Positions 1 through 5,608 of a stretch of 7,045 nt of DNA are shown piece after piece. This DNA comes from Gemmatimonadota bacterium (lineage in GTDB: Bacteria; Gemmatimonadota; Gemmatimonadetes; Gemmatimonadales; Gemmatimonadaceae). The stretch spans positions 1 to 7,045 of the forward strand of contig JAQBQC010000035.1 of assembly GCA_028287205.1 (NCBI GenBank). Direction: 5' to 3'. The position numbers were made by a program, and so were the translations under genes. The notes beneath the pieces are model-generated. The model ran no database searches. It was not told where the DNA came from and saw only the letters and a program-made list of their open reading frames with translations. Every line of letters begins with the position of its first letter. Position 1 is the first letter of the stretch.

Positions 1-981
1 GCTGCGCGAGCGCACGAGCACGTCGCCGCGCAGAATTCCGGCGCGATCGGCGGGAGAGCCCGGCACCACTGCGCCCACGGTCACTCCGGCGCGGAGTACC
101 TCGCGCTGGTTCGAGCCCTGCGGAATCTCGGGCTTGAGTCCGATCCACGGGCGGCGCACCGTTCCGTGCGCGAGCAGATCCTCCGTCACGTGCTTCACGC
201 GATTCACCGGGATCGCGAAACCAAGCCCGATCGAGCCGCCCGTCGGAGAGAAGATCGAGCTGTTCATCCCGACGATCTGGCCGAGTGCATTCACCAGCGG
301 CCCGCCGCTGTTGCCGGGATTGATCGACGCGTCGGTCTGGATCATGTCGACGTACATGCCGGGACCTTGCGAGCGCGCTACGAGGTTGCGTCCGGTGCCG
401 CTGATCACGCCGGCTGTGACGCTCGGCTCCGAGTTGCCGAGCAGAAAGCCGTACGGATTGCCGATGGCGATCACCCACTCGCCAATGATCAGATCGTCCG
501 ATTGACCGAGCGGCGCAACGGGGAGCGACTTCGCATCGATCTTCAGCACGGCGATGTCGTTCGTCTCGTCCTTGCCGAGCAGCCGCGCGGGATAGGTCGT
601 CCCGTCGCGCATTGCGACGGAGATCGAGTTTGCATCCGCCACGACGTGCGCGTTGGTGACGATGACTCCATCGGCGCGCATGATGAATCCCGATCCCAGC
701 CCTGGCAGCACGCGCTCGCTCGTGCCGTTGAACGCGTCGAAGGGACTTGCAGAACGATCCACGACTTCGGTTTGCACCGTCACCACCGTGGGTGCCACGC
801 GAGCAACCGCCTCCGTGATGGCGGTGCGTCGCTGTCCGGCAATCGTGGTCTGCGTTAAGGCTGCGGATTGCGCGGTGGCGGCGCGAGCCGTCGCGACCGA
901 AAGTGCCGGATCGTCGTGCGAGCTCTCCCCGCACGCGGCGGTCAGCGTCAGAAGGGAGAGGGCGAGCATTCGAGTGATCAC
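1..981 (-). CDS. HtrA/Deg-family trypsin-like serine protease, putative lipoprotein (C-terminus cut by window edge)
   Basis: The reverse strand translates without a stop for 327 codons from a GTG at 981 to the window edge, so the 3' end is missing. It is an S1C (HtrA/DegP/DegQ-type) protease, which degrades or refolds damaged proteins in the cell envelope. The catalytic triad is visible: His112 in TNAHVV, Asp142 in TNDIAVLKI and Ser225 in NPGNSGGPL. The GLGSGF strand precedes the His, as is usual in the family. From about residue 277 (RPWIGL) a PDZ domain begins, with GAVVPGSPADRAGILRGDVL visible before the cut. The N-terminus MITRMLALSLLTLTAAC looks like a short lipoprotein signal with Cys17 as the lipidation site, followed by a linker rich in Ala, Ser and Thr. 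The -3 residue is Thr, so the lipobox is not perfect. GTG 981 was chosen because it keeps an Arg in the n-region and overlaps the upstream stop (GTGA). An in-frame ATG at 969 is the alternative. No clear ribosome site is seen, so translation is probably coupled to the upstream gene. Confidence 0.93.
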   Translation of the reverse strand, partial: MITRMLALSLLTLTAACGESSHDDPALSVATARAATAQSAALTQTTIAGQRRTAITEAVARVAPTVVTVQTEVVDRSASPFDAFNGTSERVLPGLGSGFIMRADGVIVTNAHVVADANSISVAMRDGTTYPARLLGKDETNDIAVLKIDAKSLPVAPLGQSDDLIIGEWVIAIGNPYGFLLGNSEPSVTAGVISGTGRNLVARSQGPGMYVDMIQTDASINPGNSGGPLVNALGQIVGMNSSIFSPTGGSIGLGFAIPVNRVKHVTEDLLAHGTVRRPWIGLKPEIPQGSNQREVLRAGVTVGAVVPGSPADRAGILRGDVLVRSRS

Positions 982-1646
982 AGGCTCGTACGGCTGCGCG
1001 AAACGCGCTTGCTCCAGTCGTTGAGGAAGTGATCGAGCCCGAGATCGGTGAGCGGATGCACGAGCAGCAGGCGCAACACATCGGGCGGAACCGCGGCCGC
1101 ATCCGCTCCGAGAATCGCCGCCTCCGAGAACTGCTTGGGGGCGCGAATCGACGCGGCGTTGAGCTCGCACTCGACATGGTGCCGGTCGAACAGTTGGCGA
1201 ATGTCGCGAATGAGAGCGATGCCATCGCCGCCGATATCATCGACGCGCCCCACGAACGCGTTCACCGAGTATGCGCCTGCCTTCGCCGCGAAGAGCGCCT
1301 GCGCCACACTGAACACGAGCGTCGCCGTCACGCGAATGCCGTCGGCGGCGAGACGCGCCGTCGCGCGGAGACCATCCTCGATCACCGGCACCTCGACGAC
1401 GATGTTGTCCGCGATCTTCGCGAGCTCCTTGCCGTCGCGATAGATGTCGTCGGCCGTGATCGCGAGCACCGGCGCCAGTACCGGGCCTCGCGTGAGCCGA
1501 CAGAGCTCGGCGAGCAGCTCGTGATACTCCTCCGTGGAATCTTCCTCGGCGATGAGCGTGGGATCGGTCGAGATCCCGTCGACGATTCCGACCTCCGTCG
1601 CCCACCGAACTTCATCGAGGCTCGCGGTATCGAGCAGAATCTTCAT
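978..1646 (-). CDS. Transaldolase / fructose-6-phosphate aldolase family protein with substituted catalytic lysine
   Basis: This 222-residue protein matches the small transaldolase/FSA (TalC, FsaA) family along its whole length and at its usual size of about 220. Family landmarks fall at FsaA-like numbers: LLDTAS with Asp6, the TDPTLIA stretch (27-33), Thr109 in TATLVFS, NAFVGRVDDIGGDG (129-142) with Arg134, AASIR with Ser166 and HPLTD (197-201). Normal members form a Schiff base through Lys85 in a VVKVP-type strand. Here that strand reads IVVEVPV, giving Glu85 (codon GAG, 1392-1394). The conserved active-site Asn28 of TNPS is Asp28 (codon GAT, 1563-1565). The fold is clear but the usual aldol chemistry is doubtful. 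It could be a repurposed or non-catalytic barrel, or have a different mechanism. The ATG at 1646 overlaps the truA stop (ATGA), and its stop overlaps the protease GTG, so it is the middle gene of a three-gene operon. The same open frame continues upstream to 2504 only as a shadow of truA. Confidence 0.9.
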   Translation of the reverse strand: MKILLDTASLDEVRWATEVGIVDGISTDPTLIAEEDSTEEYHELLAELCRLTRGPVLAPVLAITADDIYRDGKELAKIADNIVVEVPVIEDGLRATARLAADGIRVTATLVFSVAQALFAAKAGAYSVNAFVGRVDDIGGDGIALIRDIRQLFDRHHVECELNAASIRAPKQFSEAAILGADAAAVPPDVLRLLLVHPLTDLGLDHFLNDWSKRVSRSRTSL

Positions 1647-2419
1647 GTGCCGCCCAGGTAGAGGTCGCGCGGATAGCGAACGACTTCGAGAAAGAGCGCG
1701 TGCGGTGGTGCAGGTGCCGACGTACGCCGGTTGTCCTCGGCCTCGAGCAACATGGTGAAGTCGGACACGGGACGACGGCCCCGCGCGATCTCGATCATCG
1801 TGCCGACGAGGAAGCGTACCATGTGATGCAGGAAGCGATTGGCTTCGATCTCGAACACGAGCCCGTTGGGACGTTCGAGCCACGCTGCGTCGATGATCGT
1901 GCAGCGATGGTCGTCGTCCGCCGGCGCTGTTCCCTGCACGGCGAAGGCGAGAAAGCGATGCGTGCCCAGAAGTGCCTGCGCGCAGTGCGCGAGCGTATCG
2001 CGCGCGAGCGGCTCCTCGAGCGCCCACTCCCAGCGCCGGCGGAAAGGCGACATCGCTTCCCGATCGGTGCCGACATGATAGCTGTACCGCCGTCCGGTGG
2101 CGCTGTACCGTGCGTGAAAGGCATCGCTCATCTCGACTGCGCTGGCGACCCACAGATCCGCCGGCAGTACCGCGTTCAATGCCCGCCGCAATTCGGCCGC
2201 TTCCCACTTGAGCGGGACTCGCACACCAACCGCCTGTCCGCGCGCATGCACACCCGCGTCGGTGCGTCCGGCTCCGAGCGCGCCGACGGGTGCATTGCAC
2301 AACCGCTCGAGCGCGCTCTCCAGTACTCCCTGAACCGTGCGCGTTGCCGGTTGGCGCTGCCACCCCGAAAACCCCGCGCCATCGTAATGCAGCACCAGCT
2401 GCACCATGCGCTCCGGCAT
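1643..2419 (-). CDS. truA: tRNA pseudouridine(38-40) synthase TruA
   Basis: TruA converts uridine to pseudouridine at positions 38-40 of the tRNA anticodon stem-loop in the cytoplasm. The 258-residue product is normal length. The N-terminal lobe has YDGAGFSGWQRQ (12-23) and VQGVLESAL (29-37). The catalytic aspartate is Asp54 in GAGRTDAGVHA, and FHARYSATGRRYSY follows. The C-terminal lobe has the conserved NRFLHHMVRFLVGTMIEIA stretch and ends with the family-typical APAPPHALFLEVV. The ATG at 2419 is the first start. A second in-frame ATG at 2407 would give a start MVQLVLHYDG that also fits the family, and has GGAG upstream but only three bases away. A promoter-like TTGACA/TAAGTT pair sits so close to 2419 that the transcript could be leaderless from that ATG. 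It is the first gene of the minus-strand operon with the transaldolase-family gene and the protease. Confidence 0.96.
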   Translation of the reverse strand: MPERMVQLVLHYDGAGFSGWQRQPATRTVQGVLESALERLCNAPVGALGAGRTDAGVHARGQAVGVRVPLKWEAAELRRALNAVLPADLWVASAVEMSDAFHARYSATGRRYSYHVGTDREAMSPFRRRWEWALEEPLARDTLAHCAQALLGTHRFLAFAVQGTAPADDDHRCTIIDAAWLERPNGLVFEIEANRFLHHMVRFLVGTMIEIARGRRPVSDFTMLLEAEDNRRTSAPAPPHALFLEVVRYPRDLYLGGT

Positions 2420-2425
2420 GCGTGG

Positions 2426-2453
2426 AACTTACCGGAACGACCTTCGGTGTCAA
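2426..2453 (-). promoter_or_regulatory. Candidate sigma70-type promoter for the truA operon
   Basis: On the minus strand a perfect TTGACA (2453-2448) is followed after 16 bases by TAAGTT (2431-2426), which matches TATAAT at three positions. Transcription would begin at about 2419, on or next to the first truA ATG. This is a by-eye match, and the -10 element is weak. Confidence 0.35.
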
Positions 2454-2475
2454 GCGATCAGAAGCGCGGAAACGA

Positions 2476-2504
2476 TTGACAGTTCGGCACCTACGCCTCA
2501 ACAT
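2476..2504 (+). promoter_or_regulatory. Candidate sigma70-type promoter for the GAF gene and trpD
   Basis: A perfect TTGACA (2476-2481) is followed after 17 bases by CAACAT (2499-2504), a weak -10 with three of six matches. The expected start near 2511 would leave a leader of about 38 bases before the ATG at 2549. It lies back-to-back with the truA promoter candidate, with 22 bases between the two TTGACA boxes. Confidence 0.35.
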
Positions 2505-2548
2505 TCACGCTCCGCGGACCCCTCTTCCCGTCGGCTGGGCCCCCCTCA

Positions 2549-3862
2549 ATGCCACCTCGCACTCTCGCGTCGCTCGCTCATGCGCTCGCGGCAGCGTCGG
2601 ACCTCGACGCGGCCATCGTTGCGCTTGGCGAAGCGCTCGCCGAGGTGGACCGCAGCACCGAGCTCTCGCTCTTCGGCTACGATGCGCGCCATCAGATGCT
2701 TCGCGAGCGCGTGAGCCCGGATGGCTCGAAGGTTCTGCGCGCGCGCGCGGACACGACCGTCGATCATCTTCCCGCCCGCATCCGCACGCAGATCCTGGCA
2801 GGTGGCCAGTTCGTCGACCTGGGCGAACAGTCCGACGAATACGCGCGCCTGCTCGGACTCGACACCACGCTCGAGGAGGAAGGACTCCTCGCGCTTCGCG
2901 GCATGCGCGTGGATGGACAGCTCTCCGCAGTCGTTGCCGTGTACGAGCCGCGCCGTTTTTTCGGCACGCGCGTGATGGAGCGATTCGCTCCCTACGTCGC
3001 ACTCTTCGCGCTCGCGTACGCGCGCTTCGCCGAGCGAGAGGCGCGCAACGAGGCCGTGCGCACGCTCGAGGATGTGACGCAGCGCGTGCACGGTGAGTAC
3101 GTGAAGCATCTCGCCTCGCTCGAGCAGGCGTTGGCGGTCGCGCGCAACACGCCGAGTGGTGGCGGCACGTTCACGCCGGAGCGGATGATCGTTCTCGAGA
3201 CGGAGAATGCGAAGGCGAAAGAGGATGCGCGACGCGCCAATCGCCGCGCGGAGGCAGTGGAGCAGCAGGTGAGCGCCGCGGTCGGACAGCTCGAGACGGC
3301 GCACGTGGAGCTGCACCGTCGCAGCGAGACGCTGCGCCAGAAGACACGCACGCTCTATCTCATCGAGCGCGTGCTCGCGCTCGACGCGGCCACGAGCGAT
3401 TCGCGGAAGCTCGCCGATGGGTTGCTCAACCTGTGCGGCGACGACATGCAGGCCCAGCGATGCTCGCTGATGCTACGCGCGCCCGGCACCAATCAGCTCT
3501 ACATCGCCGCGGCCAAGGGGCTGTCTCCGGACATCGCGGACGGCACGCGGATCCACATCGGACAGGGCGTGGCCGGGAAGGTGGCGCTGAGTCGCGAGCC
3601 CCTGCTCGTCACCGACGTCGCGCAGGCCGTCAACCACCCGCTCCTCGGCGACGAGTACTTCACGACGGGGTCGTTCATCAGCTTTCCCATCGTCTATCAC
3701 GACGATCTCGTTGGCGTGCTCAATCTCACGAACCGCATTCAACGCGGCGTGTTCGTGGAGGAGGATGTCGAGCGCGTGCGGCTGCTCGCGCTGGTGATCT
3801 CGCTGGTCGCATCGCAGGCGGAGCTCGCGAGCAAGTTGCTGGAGCCGGCTGGTGCGAGGTAG
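2549..3862 (+). CDS. GAF - coiled-coil - GAF domain protein, no output domain
   Basis: This 437-residue protein is likely a cytoplasmic sensor or scaffold. No signal peptide or membrane segment is seen. Residues about 275-430 form a recognisable GAF domain: a helix starting YLIERVLALD, then RCSLMLRAPGTNQLYIAAAKGLSPD, IGQGVAGKVA (338-346), a PLLVTDV strand, SFISFPIVYHDDLVGVLNLTN and a closing amphipathic helix. Residues about 1-165 look like a more diverged GAF-like module, with the strands ELSLFGYD and GMRVDGQLSAVVAVYEP. Between them, about 165-268, is a charged, Ala/Glu/Arg-rich stretch that should form a coiled coil and so a dimer. I see no kinase, cyclase, phosphatase, HTH or receiver domain. 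The ligand is unknown, and known GAF domains bind cyclic nucleotides, small molecules or chromophores. ATG 2549 is the first possible start after an in-frame stop at 2477-2479, and it lacks a Shine-Dalgarno site. The 3' end overlaps trpD by 11 bases, so the two are probably co-expressed. Confidence 0.88.
   Translation: MPPRTLASLAHALAAASDLDAAIVALGEALAEVDRSTELSLFGYDARHQMLRERVSPDGSKVLRARADTTVDHLPARIRTQILAGGQFVDLGEQSDEYARLLGLDTTLEEEGLLALRGMRVDGQLSAVVAVYEPRRFFGTRVMERFAPYVALFALAYARFAEREARNEAVRTLEDVTQRVHGEYVKHLASLEQALAVARNTPSGGGTFTPERMIVLETENAKAKEDARRANRRAEAVEQQVSAAVGQLETAHVELHRRSETLRQKTRTLYLIERVLALDAATSDSRKLADGLLNLCGDDMQAQRCSLMLRAPGTNQLYIAAAKGLSPDIADGTRIHIGQGVAGKVALSREPLLVTDVAQAVNHPLLGDEYFTTGSFISFPIVYHDDLVGVLNLTNRIQRGVFVEEDVERVRLLALVISLVASQAELASKLLEPAGAR
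3841..3844 (+). promoter_or_regulatory. Ribosome binding site that decides the trpD GTG start
   Basis: GGAG lies inside the last codons of the GAF gene, seven bases before the GTG at 3852. No ATG nearby offers a better start, so this site supports the GTG and the 11-base overlap. Confidence 0.55.
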
Positions 3863-4889
3863 CGCTGGCAACGCGCTCGTCGAAGCGATCCGTCGGCTGG
3901 TCGGTGGCGCGTCGCTCTCCGCGAGCGAGACGAGCGACGCCTTCGACATCATCATGCGAGGGGAGGGCACACCAGCGCAGATCGGCGCGCTGCTCATGGC
4001 GCTCGCGCTCAAGGGTGAGACGGCGCTCGAGGTAGCCGGCGGTGCGCGCGCCCTTCGCACCGCGATGCTCCCGTTCGCGGTCGATGACTCCGCGACGCTC
4101 GTCGACACGTGCGGCACAGGCGGAGGATCCTTCTCGACGTTCAACATCTCGACCACTGCGGCGCTCGTGGCGGCGGGGGCCGGTGTACGCATCGCCAAGC
4201 ACGGCAACCGTTCGCACAGCTCGCGCTGCGGCAGCGCGGATGTGCTGGAGTCGCTCGGCGTCGAGATTCAGCCCTCACCGGCGGTGATGCGGCGCATGCT
4301 CGACCACGCGGGAATCGTGTTCATGTTCGCGCCCGCCATGCATCCGGCAATGCGGCACGTCGCATCCGTTCGTCGCGAGCTGGGCGTGCCCACGATCATG
4401 AATCTGCTCGGGCCTCTGGCGAACCCCGCGAGCGCCGGGAGACAGGTGGTGGGTGTGGCGAATCCCGCGCGGATGGATCTGATGGCGGGCGCGCTCGCGG
4501 AGCTCGGGAGCGTGCACGCGCTCGTGGTGCACGGTGACCCGGGGATGGATGAGATCTCGCCCATTGGATGTACGCGCGTGCTCGAGATTCGGCTCGGTGT
4601 GGTGAGCGAGTGGGCGATCGATCCGGTGAGCTACTCGATGGTCGCCGCGCCCGGCGATCTTGCGGGCGGAGAGCCCGCTGAAAATGCGGCGCGCGTGACC
4701 GCGGTGCTCGATGGCAGCGATCGAGGAGGCGCGCGGAGCGCGGTCGTGCTCAACGCCGCGGCGGCGATCTATGTTGGCGGGGTAGCGACCAGCTTCGGAG
4801 AGGGGGTGCGGGCCGCTTCGATCGCGATTGATTCAGGGAGGGCGTTGCGCGCGCTCGCCGCGTTGCGCGAGGCGAGCGTTGGCGCGTAA
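3852..4889 (+). CDS. trpD: Anthranilate phosphoribosyltransferase TrpD
   Basis: TrpD transfers the phosphoribosyl group of PRPP to anthranilate, the second step of tryptophan synthesis from chorismate, in the cytosol. The 345-residue length is typical. The N-terminal helical domain shows IMRGEGTPAQIGALLMAL (34-51), with KGET after it. The PRPP-binding glycine loop is CGTGGG (87-92), where many family members have GTGGD, so the last residue differs from the common form. It is followed by STFNIST, KHGNRS (116-121) and GSADVLESLG (127-136). The anthranilate-side motifs are also present: FAPAMHPAMRHV, VRRELG with Arg175, NLLGPLANP (184-192), and HGDPGMDEIS with the Mg-binding pair Asp233-Glu234. 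The gene is not joined to trpG. It starts at GTG inside the GAF gene and ends 15 bases before the end of the oppositely oriented lexA, so it is cut off from trpC and trpF. Confidence 0.97.
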   Translation: MRGSAGNALVEAIRRLVGGASLSASETSDAFDIIMRGEGTPAQIGALLMALALKGETALEVAGGARALRTAMLPFAVDDSATLVDTCGTGGGSFSTFNISTTAALVAAGAGVRIAKHGNRSHSSRCGSADVLESLGVEIQPSPAVMRRMLDHAGIVFMFAPAMHPAMRHVASVRRELGVPTIMNLLGPLANPASAGRQVVGVANPARMDLMAGALAELGSVHALVVHGDPGMDEISPIGCTRVLEIRLGVVSEWAIDPVSYSMVAAPGDLAGGEPAENAARVTAVLDGSDRGGARSAVVLNAAAAIYVGGVATSFGEGVRAASIAIDSGRALRALAALREASVGA

Positions 4890-4904
4890 TGCTCGCCCGG
4901 CCGG

Positions 4905-5513
4905 TCAGTACTTGCGGAGGACTCCGACGACCACGCCCTGGATGGTGACGTCGTTCTCGTGCACGTAGATCGGCAGCATCGAGTCGTTCGCCGGCTGCAG
5001 CCGGATGCGACCGTCCCGTTCGCGGTAGATTTTCTTCACCGTCGCGGCATTGTTGTCGATGAGCGCAATGACGGTTTCCCCGTTGTCGGCGCTGCGACGC
5101 TCGTTGATGATCACGAAGTCGCCGTCCCGAATCTGCTCGTCGATCATCGAGTTTCCGCGCACCCGGAGCACGTAATGATTTCCGCCTCGCGACACGAAGC
5201 TGTCGGGCACGCACATGGTCTCATGCGCCGTGACGGCCTCGATCGGCATGCCGGCGGCAACGGTTCCGAGCAGCGGGAGCTCGACGGCCTTCGGAAATAC
5301 GTCCGACGGAAGGATCTCGATCGCGCGGCTCTCATTGTACGACCGCTTGATGTATCCCTTGCGCTCGAGATTACTCAGATGCTCGTGGACCGTTGCGAGC
5401 GAGTTATAGTTGAACTTCCGGGCGATCTCTTCGAAGCTGGGTGCGTACCCGTTGTCCTCGGCGTATCCGCTGAGGTAATCGAGGATCTCGCGTTGCCGCT
5501 TGGTGAGCGCCAT
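4905..5513 (-). CDS. lexA: LexA, SOS-response repressor / autoprotease
   Basis: LexA represses DNA-repair genes and cleaves itself when stimulated by RecA filaments on single-stranded DNA. The 202-residue product is full length. The N-terminal winged helix (about 1-66) starts TKRQREILDYL and contains APSFEEIARKFNYNSLATVHEHLSNLERKGYI. Its recognition helix (NYNSLATVHEHL) differs from the E. coli and Bacillus forms, which suggests a different operator. The cleavage site is Ala87-Gly88 in GTVAAGMP. The catalytic dyad is Ser122 in VRGNSMID and Lys160 in ATVKKI. Asn121 replaces the Asp found in many VxGDSM motifs, while the serine is intact. The ATG at 5513 gives the normal LexA N-terminus, but the upstream sequence lacks a good Shine-Dalgarno. 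The gene is convergent with trpD and divergent from trpC. The region upstream of it carries the promoter candidate and the CCGAA repeats. Confidence 0.97.
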   Translation of the reverse strand: MALTKRQREILDYLSGYAEDNGYAPSFEEIARKFNYNSLATVHEHLSNLERKGYIKRSYNESRAIEILPSDVFPKAVELPLLGTVAAGMPIEAVTAHETMCVPDSFVSRGGNHYVLRVRGNSMIDEQIRDGDFVIINERRSADNGETVIALIDNNAATVKKIYRERDGRIRLQPANDSMLPIYVHENDVTIQGVVVGVLRKY

Positions 5514-5565
5514 GCTCGCAGGTGGACGAAGGTGAGCCGAGCTGTGATCAAATCTCCCGCGCGTC

Positions 5566-5608
5566 CCGAATGGACGCCGAAAAGCAGAATAGCCGAACAG
5601 TGACCGAA
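5566..5608. repeat. Four CCGAA repeats (spacing 11-16-11), candidate operator between lexA and trpC
   Basis: CCGAA occurs at 5566-5570, 5577-5581, 5593-5597 and 5604-5608, all in the same orientation. Start-to-start distances are 11, 16 and 11. The 11-base pairs put both half-sites on one face of the helix. Read toward lexA, the second pair is CTTC-N7-GTTC, close to the direct-repeat GTTC-N7-GTTC SOS box known in Alphaproteobacteria. The first pair is TTTC-N7-ATTC. The second pair fills the spacer of the best lexA promoter candidate, where a bound repressor would block RNA polymerase. The binding protein is inferred. Confidence 0.45.

Noticed and set aside
166..858. Open frame of 230 codons on the plus strand
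   Set aside because: It lies antisense to the protease gene, whose catalytic triad and motifs are unmistakable. Its Arg/His/Asp-rich translation is typical of a shadow frame in high-GC DNA.
1647..2504. Upstream extension of the transaldolase frame, giving a 508-codon open frame
   Set aside because: The extension overlaps truA in another frame and is Arg/Ala-rich with no domain. The family N-terminus MKILLDTAS begins at 1646.
2737..2749. Alternating GC tract in the GAF gene
   Set aside because: It encodes Arg-Ala codons in frame and is short. Tracts like this are expected in DNA of this composition.
2546..3316. Minus-strand open frame of 256 codons under the GAF gene
   Set aside because: The plus strand encodes a clear GAF protein. 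The antisense translation is low-complexity and matches nothing I recognise.
3473..4207. Minus-strand open frame of 244 codons spanning the GAF/trpD junction
   Set aside because: It is antisense to two genes with recognisable domains, and is explained by the third-position GC bias of those genes.
4890..4904. Short palindrome CCGGCCGG (4897-4904) between trpD and lexA as a terminator
   Set aside because: The arms are four bases with no loop, and there is no T-run on either strand. It is too short to be an intrinsic terminator.
5522..5569. N-terminal extension of trpC to GTG 5522
   Set aside because: It would leave eight bases between divergent start codons, adds 16 residues with no family match, and has no ribosome site.
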